NCBI GenBank assembly: GCA_030770425.1
Contig: JASJFT010000011.1
Coordinates: forward strand, 248,001-312,000
Length of the DNA stretch: 64,000 bases
Source of the DNA: Darksidea phi
Taxonomy: Eukaryota > Ascomycota > Dothideomycetes > Pleosporales > Lentitheciaceae
Reading direction: 5' to 3'
Shown here: piece by piece, positions 56,562-64,000 of the stretch
How positions within the stretch are numbered: the first letter of the stretch is position 1
Layout of the letters: each line of letters opens with the position of its first letter
Made by a program: the position numbers and the translations under genes
The notes under the pieces: generated by a model
What the model was told of the DNA's origin: nothing
What the model saw: the letters and a program-made list of their open reading frames with translations, nothing else
Databases searched by the model: none

Positions 56562-56664
56562 ATCGAATCAGTACCAGCCATCGCGTCGTCAAACTCGCGA
56601 AATGACTTAAAAGGTGACGCAAAAAGGTCCTTCGTCCCGAATACCTTGAAACGCAAGGTTGTTG
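56562..56664 (+). repeat. Dispersed repeat, copy 2
   Basis: Same order and orientation as 41734-41840: AGCCATCGCGTCGTCAAACT, CTTCGTCCCGAATACC and GAAACGCAAGGTTGTTG, about 14.8 kb away, with unrelated flanks. It lies in the 3' flank of the acyltransferase gene. Confidence 0.8.
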
Positions 56665-56883
56665 TCATTGTATATGCGTCTCTGAATCAGTACCACATTG
56701 TTGTGTATTCACTGGCGCAGCGCCTTTAGTCGCCAGATACTTCACAAGCGAAAGCGCAGGCCTTTGGCTCAGTACCATACAGATACCATAGACGTCAACT
56801 GCCGTTACTGCACTCACTCATCATCTAGAGGCCACATCGGTAGTGACTGGATCTCATAACAAAAACAAGCTCCAAGTCCTCTC

Positions 56884-59800
56884 TCATACAGGCAAGCCAG
56901 ACAATCCGCCCATCCCTCCACCAACAACAGCACCATGCGGCACACCCACCACGGACCCCATCGCCTCCTTCCCACCCTCATTGCTCTCCCAGTTATCTAG
57001 TAGCCTCGCTATCTCTTTGAAGCTCACCGGCTTCGTAACATAAAGATCAAAGCCACTCGTAAATGCTTCGCTCTGGTCCCGTGCGCTTGCCAGTCCGGTA
57101 AGTGCAATGATCAAACAGTTAGCAGGTGTCTCCAAAGGCGGCAGCTTTTCGTGGTGCACGCGCTCAATCTCCCTAATACGACGCGTCGCTTCGAAGCCAT
57201 CCATGATGGGCATGGAGATGTCCATCAGAATGATATCAGGGGGCGAGGGTGGAGTTTGCTGGAGAAGGGATGTGTAAGCGTTGACTGCTTGAAGGCCGTC
57301 TTCGGCGTTGGTGACGGCGGTGTACTTGCGTTTCCTCATGAAGGTCTGGAGGAGCTTGAGGTTGATGCGGTTGTCGTCGACTAGCAGCATGCGCGGGGAG
57401 CGTGGTGGGGATTGAAAGGCGGTGGCCGGTGCGTTTGTGAGGGCCCCACGGCTGCTCGTGGCGTTCGTTTCAGCCACGTCGTGAAGGGTAATCTCTTGCT
57501 GTGTTGGGGAGATTGTGCGTCGCATCGGCGGGAGGGTTGGACGAGTATGCGACACATCACTCGCCCCAGGTGGAGAAATCGTGCCGTCATTTCGCAGGTC
57601 GTTATTCGTAGGGAAAGGGAAATCCGAATCGGTTTGCACTTCGCTCCGAGCATCGGCAACTTGCAAAGAGCCTACGTTGTTTGTTGCCATTTGCGCGTTG
57701 ACACTGTCTTCGCGGGAAGTGAGATTGCCGTTCTTCACGATATTGATCTCACAGGTCGATGGGTCTGAACTCGGAATTGTTAGGTTTTCAACCGCATTTA
57801 CAACTTCGTCCATGGGCTGCTGAGGGCTCGGGTGCTCGACAGTAGTCCCGAAGGTGTTAACTACGGTCGCAGAAGGAATCCTACGGAGTTGCGCACACCG
57901 TTCTAGGCAGTTCCGGAGTGCTCTCGCCAGTTTGTATGGGCCAAATGGATAGCGGATATCCTCGAGGTTGTGGGAAGCTGGAAAAGCCGTCATTGCACTC
58001 TGCGCCAAAGCTGTTTCGCAGAGAACCAAGGCCATTGTTCGACATCTAGGCGTTGATATCTGGGGATAAACACCAACAAGCTCGTTAAGATCAGTTTCTT
58101 GGGTGATGATCACGTCATATTCGCACGACCTCTCAAATGGTTCAATCGAAAGGCTAAACCAGCCCTGTAGATACGTTTCTAAGCTCTTGCGCATCATCAG
58201 AGACGCTTCTCCCTGATAGTGTTCGGCCTCGTCCTTGTCGTTCCAAAAAATAGCGACCCGCCTCTGACTGGCTTCTGCTCTAACTAAATCCATGCTTTTG
58301 TCTTTTACGCGTTCAATGACACTTCCACCAGAGCTCGGGGTCGAAGCGGTTTCATTCCTAGACTGTGTTGGTATCCCTTTCGACATGGGGAGTCTCACGC
58401 TGACTTTCGTGCCAACCCCGACAGTGGACTCAATGTCAATTTCCCCGCCAAGCATCGTAACAATGGATTTGACAAGCGACAACCCTAGGCCAGTTCCAGG
58501 CGATAAGGAGGATTCTTGGGCGAAAGGAGTGAAGAGCTTTGTCCCCAGGTATTCCGAAGAGATGCCTTGGCCAGAATCTGTGATCGTTAACGTCACAACT
58601 GTGGAGGCCTTGGAGCCTTCAGCAGTGTTGAAATCTTCCGCTTCGAGCTTGATCTGGATGAATCCTTGACTGGTATATTTCAATGAGTTGCCAAAGAGAT
58701 TCATGACGATGCGCCTGAAAGCGCCGGGCTGACTCCAAAACGTCCAGTCCCGCATCGCAATGTCGACGATGCAATATACGTCCACTCTACGCGAGCAAAA
58801 GCTTGTCGACTTTGCGCTAAAATCGGTATCCAAAGCTCCGTGTCTACGGTGGCCGATAGCCACTCCCTCAACGACTTCCTCGGTGATAGCGGCCAAGTCT
58901 ACGTCGCTGTAGAGGTTTAGGTGCGATTGTAAACCCACAGAGGGATGCTGCAGTGCGGCACCTCGTTTGGTTCTCCTTGCCTTGGTGGTGTTTCTCTCGA
59001 ATGCGTTGATCTTGCTATAGTCTAGCACCATGTTGATTGTGTCGAGCAGGGTTCTCCCGCAGCTGTTGGCCGTGTCAATCAAGGACCGCTGAAACGAGGT
59101 GCAGTCGGTATCTCCCAAGAATTCGCACGAGGCAAGGATACCGTGAAGAGGCGATCGCAGTTCATGCGAGATGGAGCCGATGAAATCGCTCTTTTGTTGA
59201 TCAGCTGCGAGCGCTGCCAAGCGCGCGGTCTCAGTCGTAACGCAGTTGCTGAAGGCGACGCAGTAGAGGAAGTCAAGTTCGTACGAAAAGTTGCGGAAGT
59301 CGCAGCAATTGTACACAAAGCATGCGGACCATCGGGACGTAGTCGTGTCCCACAGCGGCAGGAAAATGACCTGACGAGCAGTGGGGAAGGCCCTTCGCAA
59401 AATCTCGGTCTCCGCCTGGGATGCCGTGGTCCTGTGATTCTTGCTACCTTTCGAAGTCGACACAAAGGCTGATAGCTCGTCAGAGGAGCTGGAAACCAGC
59501 TGACCCTCGCCTCCAAATGCGAAGAGCTTTCCACGAGGGTGACGCCTGATGAGATTGGACACGGCCGCCAGTGGCATGGGCGTAAAGTGACATCGGTCGC
59601 CGTCTTCCGGGCCTTGAACAAGCACCGAATGGTATGCATGGGCCAAGATATCAACCGGGCGGTTGTGTGAAGCGTGGAACATCTTCGAGGAGTGTTCGGA
59701 CTCAGGCGACGCTGAGGCCGTTAGGGCTTCCTGATCGGATTCCTGGCCGCTGGAGAGCTCATTCTTGCTTATAGCCTTGCGAAACGGGCGACCTCGCGAT

Positions 59801-60747
59801 GTTGCTGCCGACGTATCAAGGAACACGACGCCACCTCCGCCTTCTTCTATGTCCATGGCATCACGCAGGAGGTTGGCAGCCCGAGAAAAGGTCTCGAGAT
59901 GGTCGTCTCGCTCGCCCCTCCCAACCGTCGCGGACCCCGGATCCACGAAGGTTGACATGCACCTATTCATGTGGGCTGATCGCTGGCGGTCTTTCTTTTC
60001 CTTCATCGTCTCCAGGTGCTGCACGACGTTGTCAGCCATAACAGCCAGGAAGTCCTTCTCGGTGGGGGTCAGGCCAGGCCGCGCTCGGTCGTCCAAAGCG
60101 AACAGCGAGCCGATGCTGATGCCCTTGCGCGTGCGCAGAGGAACGCCGACGTAGTACCTAAAGTGCGGAGGGCCTGCGATGAAGTCGAGCGCGTTGAAGC
60201 GTGTGTCTTCGGCGAGGTCGAGGACCTCGAAGCAGGCGGGCCCGCCGTCTAGGGGTGGCAGCGTTGCGATGGTGTGCTCACAGAGCCTCCCAGCCTTGGG
60301 GACGTTGATGCAGCCGGCCCATATCGCATCGCCCGGGGCATCGTGCACGCGGGCGTCGTTGAGATGGAGCGTCTTGGTGCTTTCGGCGACGAAGTACTGC
60401 GTCTCCCGGTCGATCAGGCTGATAATGGCGCGCTGGGCATCGAGTCGCCAGGCCACGAGTTGGGCATGCGCCGTTAAGACTGTGTCTGGAGGTCTATCGG
60501 AGGCGGACGCCGTGGGAGGGCGAAAGTACTTGTAGAGCTCGCGGGAGCGGGCAGCATCGACAGCAGCATTACGTTGCAGGCCGCTGGACGACTCGCTCGC
60601 GACACGCGTGATCTCTGCCAGCATCGTGTTGTCTTGGCCGTCGTATAGAGGAGGCCGTGGCTCATGGCTCGCGGCTCGCAGCCACGGTCGCCAAAGGTTT
60701 TCATCGTTGAGATGGAAACCTGGCGGGGGGCGGGCGTTCAATTGCAA
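56884..60747 (-). CDS. Hybrid histidine kinase with GAF domain
   Basis: A long minus-strand frame of up to 1287 codons. The first in-frame ATG is at 60624, but the open frame and protein-like sequence (LWRPWLRAASHEPRP) continue to 60747, so the true start may lie further up behind an intron. A GAF-type sensor region (about residues 70-250, with RETQYFVAESTKTLHL and FRYYVGVPLRT) is followed by a long linker. The HisKA H-box is SISHELRSPLHG (His about 528). The ATPase has an N-box NLFGNSLKYTS, DSGQGIS, LFTPFAQ and GTGLGLSLVK. The C-terminal receiver has LLVDDNRIN, phospho-acceptor Asp in MDISMPIMDG (about 1175) and Lys in VTKPVS. All phosphorelay residues are present. It is a cytosolic sensor kinase feeding the Ypd1-type relay; the stimulus is unknown. 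Confidence 0.93.
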   Translation of the reverse strand: MQLNARPPPGFHLNDENLWRPWLRAASHEPRPPLYDGQDNTMLAEITRVASESSSGLQRNAAVDAARSRELYKYFRPPTASASDRPPDTVLTAHAQLVAWRLDAQRAIISLIDRETQYFVAESTKTLHLNDARVHDAPGDAIWAGCINVPKAGRLCEHTIATLPPLDGGPACFEVLDLAEDTRFNALDFIAGPPHFRYYVGVPLRTRKGISIGSLFALDDRARPGLTPTEKDFLAVMADNVVQHLETMKEKKDRQRSAHMNRCMSTFVDPGSATVGRGERDDHLETFSRAANLLRDAMDIEEGGGGVVFLDTSAATSRGRPFRKAISKNELSSGQESDQEALTASASPESEHSSKMFHASHNRPVDILAHAYHSVLVQGPEDGDRCHFTPMPLAAVSNLIRRHPRGKLFAFGGEGQLVSSSSDELSAFVSTSKGSKNHRTTASQAETEILRRAFPTARQVIFLPLWDTTTSRWSACFVYNCCDFRNFSYELDFLYCVAFSNCVTTETARLAALAADQQKSDFIGSISHELRSPLHGILASCEFLGDTDCTSFQRSLIDTANSCGRTLLDTINMVLDYSKINAFERNTTKARRTKRGAALQHPSVGLQSHLNLYSDVDLAAITEEVVEGVAIGHRRHGALDTDFSAKSTSFCSRRVDVYCIVDIAMRDWTFWSQPGAFRRIVMNLFGNSLKYTSQGFIQIKLEAEDFNTAEGSKASTVVTLTITDSGQGISSEYLGTKLFTPFAQESSLSPGTGLGLSLVKSIVTMLGGEIDIESTVGVGTKVSVRLPMSKGIPTQSRNETASTPSSGGSVIERVKDKSMDLVRAEASQRRVAIFWNDKDEAEHYQGEASLMMRKSLETYLQGWFSLSIEPFERSCEYDVIITQETDLNELVGVYPQISTPRCRTMALVLCETALAQSAMTAFPASHNLEDIRYPFGPYKLARALRNCLERCAQLRRIPSATVVNTFGTTVEHPSPQQPMDEVVNAVENLTIPSSDPSTCEINIVKNGNLTSREDSVNAQMATNNVGSLQVADARSEVQTDSDFPFPTNNDLRNDGTISPPGASDVSHTRPTLPPMRRTISPTQQEITLHDVAETNATSSRGALTNAPATAFQSPPRSPRMLLVDDNRINLKLLQTFMRKRKYTAVTNAEDGLQAVNAYTSLLQQTPPSPPDIILMDISMPIMDGFEATRRIREIERVHHEKLPPLETPANCLIIALTGLASARDQSEAFTSGFDLYVTKPVSFKEIARLLDNWESNEGGKEAMGSVVGVPHGAVVGGGMGGLSGLPV

Positions 60748-61218
60748 GGCCTAGACCAATTAGCGGCCACATGGTGTAGGTGTCCTGGCTGCGCCACCCC
60801 CAGACTATGCGAGCCACTGTGGTACTTTATATCGCCACCGCTAGCGGGGAAGATGGCCGACCCGCTCTGGCCATACCCTTGAACAGAGAGCTTGGAGGCG
60901 GTGTCACACACGCTATGAGTTTTCGAATATGGCCTTGCTATAATAGGTTAGAGTATGGAAACGAGAGCGATCCGGAGCGGGCCCACCACTACTGTACCGG
61001 GAACTAAAACCAAACCTATGGCTAGCCAGTGACAGCGTATGATTAACGTCTAGTCTACTATAGTATCTTAAAGAGAACCCTCGTCGATAGAACCCACACT
61101 CCACCACGTCAACCCCTAAAATCTTATGTCACCCCCGGAAAACCCCATTGATCCACGCCGCCAATGCTGGGAATACACCCACATCCCCCCCTCTCAACCT
61201 GCACCGGCACCCTCTGCA
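60748..61218. other. Intergenic region with a diverged dispersed repeat
   Basis: Includes the relative of the NLR-flanking repeat at about 60830-60890 (ATCGCCACC, then GATGGCCGACCCGC, then GGCCAT.ACC). No gene was seen apart from the possible 5' exon of the histidine kinase. Confidence 0.45.
60830..60890 (-). repeat. Diverged third copy of the NLR-flanking repeat
   Basis: Shares CGCCACC, a TAG/GGGA core, the exact 14-mer GATGGCCGACCCGC and GGCCAT-ACC with 28651-28695, in the same order and orientation. The downstream part is only weakly similar. Confidence 0.6.
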
Positions 61219-62182
61219 TCACCGTAGCCTCCCGGGCTCCAGTTTGAGGAAAGGCTTCTGTTTGCGTTGCTCGTGAACGTACAACTTCATAGCCAAATCC
61301 TTCAGCAGCTCGGGGAGCTTGCGCAGCATCTCCTTGTTGGCTTCATCGAGATCTTTATCGGGAATGTTGAGCTGCTTAATCTCGTCCTCGACAACTTTGA
61401 CGATACGATATTTGCTAGCAGTGATAGCTTTGACAACAATCTTCGGTCGTAGTTAGCAAGTTATCAACTTTAGATACTGTACCAAGGATTATAGACTTAC
61501 GTTATCCTTTGATATACCTTCGTTAATCTTCGTAGATCGTTTGCTAAGTATGTTTGGATTCACGGAAACACCAAACTTTTCTTTCATCTTTTCAGCTATG
61601 AGAGCACGCGTATCACCCTCTGCCTTTCTTTGTATAATAAATGCTTCCATATCCGGTGTCCACTTTATAACCCTGCTGTAAGTTCCGGAGGCCGGTCTGT
61701 CTTGAGTAGGGTAATATCCGGTTGGAGCGACCTCTTTAGCGCTTATACCACTAGCGCTGAGTGGCGACAACCAGTCGGTCGGATCGATACCGAAATCGGG
61801 CATCAGGGGGAGTTCTGTAGGAGTGTCGCCTTCAGGACTCATATCCATAGTACCGTGTTGCGGGAAGTAGTCGGATGGATCGATACCGAAATCGGGTATC
61901 TGGGGGGGTTCGGTAGGAGTACCGTGTGGCGGGAACCAGTCGGTTAGATCGATACCGAAATCGGGCATCGGGGCGAGTTCGGTAGGAGTGCCGTGTTGCG
62001 GGAAGCGGTTAGTTAGATCGATAGTGAAATCGGGCATCGGGGCGAGTTCGGTAGGAATGCCGTGTTGCGGGAAGCGGTTAGTTAGATCGATACCGAAATC
62101 GGGTTTTGGGGGGGGTTCGGTAGAAGTAACGCCTTCAGGGAACCAGTTGGTTGGACCGATGTTAATATAGATAAAGGCCTTC
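61219..62182 (-). CDS. Repeat/HTH-like protein A (5' end unresolved)
   Basis: Two exons (frame open from above 62182 down to 61501, then 61440-61219; 59-bp intron with GTAAGT). No ATG lies in frame near the start: the frame continues into the minisatellite at 62227-62318, so the true first exon is unknown or the gene is truncated. The first part has five to six tandem 22-32-residue units of type PDFGIDLTNRFPQHGTPTEL. Then comes KWTPDMEAFIIQRKAEGDTR followed by ALIAEKMKEKFGV, a helix-turn-helix-like segment resembling the Myb/SANT or GcrA-type pattern, and a charged C-terminal exon (EDEIKQLNIPDKDLDEANKE). It is paralogous to the plus-strand gene at 62578, with the intron at the same place. A DNA-binding role is an inference. 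Confidence 0.65.
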
Positions 62183-62226
62183 GCCAGAAGTATCAGACGG
62201 GCCTGGCATTTCAGGGCGGCGCGCCA

Positions 62227-62318
62227 GGCACTGCGTCGGCTGCCAGCCAGGCACTGCGTCAGCTGCCAGCCAGGCACTGCGTCAGCTGCCAGCCAGGCAC
62301 TGCGTCGGCTGCCAGCCT
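62227..62318. repeat. 23-bp minisatellite, four copies
   Basis: Units of GGCACTGCGTCRGCTGCCAGCCA start at 62227, 62250, 62273 and 62296, with one R (A/G) position varying. The array lies between the two head-to-head paralogues. Confidence 0.92.
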
Positions 62319-62437
62319 GGCACCACAGCTTGATGTGTAACGATCATGAGTTTGCCCCAGTTAGAATGCGTTCTGGCGAAGGGCAATTTTAAAATATCGA
62401 TAGTCTTGCTAATTTGATGGTGCGGCAGCCTAAGCGA

Positions 62438-62569
62438 GAGCCAAGCTTCCCAGGCTGGCTGCCCACGCAAGAGCCAAGCTTCCCAGGCTGGCTGCCCACG
62501 CAAGGGCCAAGCTTCCCAGGCTGGCTGCCCACGCAAGGGCCAAGCTTCCCAGGCTGGCTGCCCATGCAA
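62438..62569. repeat. 33-bp minisatellite, four copies
   Basis: Units opening GAGCCAAGCTTCCCAGGCTG and ending GCTGCCCACGCAA start at 62438, 62471, 62504 and 62537. The length is a multiple of three, and both strands are open across it (11-residue units such as PSFPGWLPTQG on the plus strand). It ends 9 bp before the ATG at 62578. Confidence 0.92.
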
Positions 62570-62577
62570 GGGCTTAG

Positions 62578-63664
62578 ATGGACGGTGAACACGTTTTAGT
62601 TCTTAAAAGCCCCTCCTACTTCTGCGTAGATCCAGCATCGATCAACTGGTTCTCGCAACACGGCACTATGAATATGAGTCCTGAAGGCGTCACTCCTACC
62701 GAACCCCCCCATATGGCCATCGATCCCCCCAACTGCTTCCCGCAATACGGCACTATGAACATAAGTCCTGAAGGCGATACTACAGAACTCGTCCCAATGC
62801 TCGATTCGAGCATCGATCCAATCAACTACTTCCCGCAATACGGCACTACGAATATAAGTCCCGAAGGCGTCACTCCTACCGAACTCCCCCTGATGCCCGA
62901 TTTCGGTACCGATCCGACCGACTGGTTCCCGCAACACGGCACTATGAACATAAGTCCTGAAGGCGATACTACAGAACTCGTCCCAATGCTCGATTCCAGC
63001 ATCGATCCAATCAACTACTCCCCGCAATACGGCACTACGAATATAAGTCCCGAAGGCGTCACTCCTACCGAGCTCCCCCTGATGCCCGATTTCGGTACCG
63101 ATCCGACCGACTGGTTCCCGCAACACGGCACTATGAACATGAGTCCTGAAGGCGATACTACAGACCTCGTCTCAATGTTCGATTCCAACATCGATCCAAC
63201 CAACCGGTTGTCGCCACTCCGTCCAATCCCATGTTACTGTTACGTCAATAAAGACAGCTTGGCCTCTGGACTTTGCAGTAGGTCTAAAGGGTGGATACCG
63301 GACATAGAAGTATTTATTATAGAAAGGAAGCTACAGGGTGATACGCGTACTCTTATAGCTGAAAAGATAAAAGAAAAGTTTGGCGTTTCCGTAAATCCAA
63401 ACATGTTCGGCAAACGATGGGAGAGGGATATCAAGGAAACTCAAAGAGACCACGTAAGTCTGCAACCATTCGTTAGGAAACTCAACTTACTAAGTACTAC
63501 TAAAGATCGTTAACCAAGCTCTCGCCAATGCGACTCCTCACATCATCCAAATTATTCAGGACGAGATTCAGAAACTTAGGACTTCTAGTAATAATCGTCC
63601 TGGTGAAGCTAAGACGGAGTATTCTAACAGGCTTACTTACGCATCGAGAGATTCGAGGCTATGA
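62578..63664 (+). CDS. Repeat/HTH-like protein B
   Basis: Two exons (62578-63453, 63506-63664; 52-bp intron, GTAAGT donor) give 344 residues. After a short N-terminus, residues about 28-210 consist of alternating 31- and 32-residue units that differ in type (PEGVTPTELPLMPDFGTDP and PEGDTTELVPMLDSSIDP, each followed by a W/Y-FPQ-HG/YG-TMNIS end). Together they form a 189-bp higher-order repeat. Residues about 239-281 carry WIPDIEVFIIERKLQGDTRT followed by LIAEKIKEKFGV, matching protein A, a helix-turn-helix-like pattern. The C-terminal exon is charged. It sits head to head with gene A across two minisatellites. No family is recognised for the repeats; the link to DNA binding is inference. Confidence 0.7.
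62670..63200 (+). repeat. Coding tandem repeat with 189-bp higher-order period
   Basis: Blocks such as AGTCCYGAAGGCGTCACTCC and AGTCCTGAAGGCGATACTAC alternate; the pair repeats at 189 bp (for example 62763 and 62952). Copies are nearly identical at the DNA level, indicating recent amplification or gene conversion. Confidence 0.9.
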
Positions 63665-64000
63665 AGAGGTTAGCGTGGAACATTGGCCGGACATTTCGAT
63701 ACTGTTGCGGGCACGGCTTGAACTTGGTAGAATATTCAGGAATGGCTGGCTATAGCACATGAGCGATGTGTTGATATAACCATTTTCAATGCTATGAACA
63801 GTGATCCTCCCTCACCTATTTGACCCATGTGATCTAGTCCAAATTTGTGCTACCTTATAATAAAAATTGAGAGAACTCACTTCAAGAGAGATTCGTCACT
63901 CGGACTATGGAAAAGCTAGTAACAATTGCACTACACACCTTCCCTTTGCCTACAAAGTATTGAAAATGTAGGCGCTTAATTGAAAACCAAGTATAATGAC
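63665..64000. other. 3' flank of gene B to the window end
   Basis: No coding region is supported; the sequence becomes AT-rich toward the end. Confidence 0.5.

Noticed and set aside
62282..62599. Frames of 61-95 codons across the 33-bp minisatellite
   Set aside because: A repeat length divisible by three keeps frames open on both strands; there is no support for a separate protein.

Overview
The window is nuclear DNA of a filamentous ascomycete (Pezizomycotina). The evidence is short introns of about 45-83 bp with GTRNGT-type donors and CTAAC/CTGAC branch points, and a gene set typical of plant-associated moulds: a Dal5-type MFS transporter, an NLP, a GH51 arabinofuranosidase, a CBM18 protein, a hybrid histidine kinase and a fungal NLR. 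Plant-associated Dothideomycetes would fit the content, but that is inference. Compact genic blocks alternate with gene-poor, repeat-rich or decayed stretches. No tRNA, rRNA or CRISPR array was seen.

Layout. 1-1160: 3' part of an allantoate-permease-type transporter, with one GC-AG intron. 2.8-3.4 kb: possible pogo-type transposase tail. 4.87-6.44 kb: aldehyde dehydrogenase. 6.4-11.1 kb: gene-poor, with a possible LTR remnant and one uncertain gene. 11.36-11.83 kb: small secreted cysteine-rich protein (effector-like). 13.7-15.4 kb: wrecked amino-acid permease. 16.2-17.1 kb: Arg-rich repeat protein. 18.8-19.8 kb: single-pass cell-surface protein. 20.3-21.1 kb: conserved domain protein of unknown role. 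22.85-28.74 kb: a module bounded by inverted repeats, holding a multi-span membrane protein gene (with an apparent frameshift) and, divergently, an 8-exon NLR (alpha/beta-hydrolase, NB-ARC, TPR). 30.8-37.7 kb: metallophosphoesterase, EthD-like protein, NLP, DUF1593 protein and coiled-coil protein. 39-43.7 kb: two unknown genes with several tandem repeats. 44.4-52.4 kb: CBM18 protein, NAD malic enzyme, GH51 enzyme. 53.1-53.4 kb: broken secreted Cys-rich gene. 55.1-60.7 kb: acyltransferase and hybrid histidine kinase. 61.2-63.7 kb: two head-to-head paralogues that combine tandem peptide repeats with a helix-turn-helix-like motif, separated by two minisatellites.

The most striking parts are the NLR/membrane-protein module with its near-identical 126-bp TPR units, flanked by an inverted repeat that recurs at 60.85 kb, and the head-to-head repeat/HTH paralogue pair. 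The NLP, the effector-like protein, the CBM18 protein and the GH51 enzyme are candidates for host interaction and wall degradation. Malic enzyme, aldehyde dehydrogenase and the acyltransferase are ordinary metabolism. All exon structures were derived by hand from reading frame, splice sites and family conservation; no transcript data were available.
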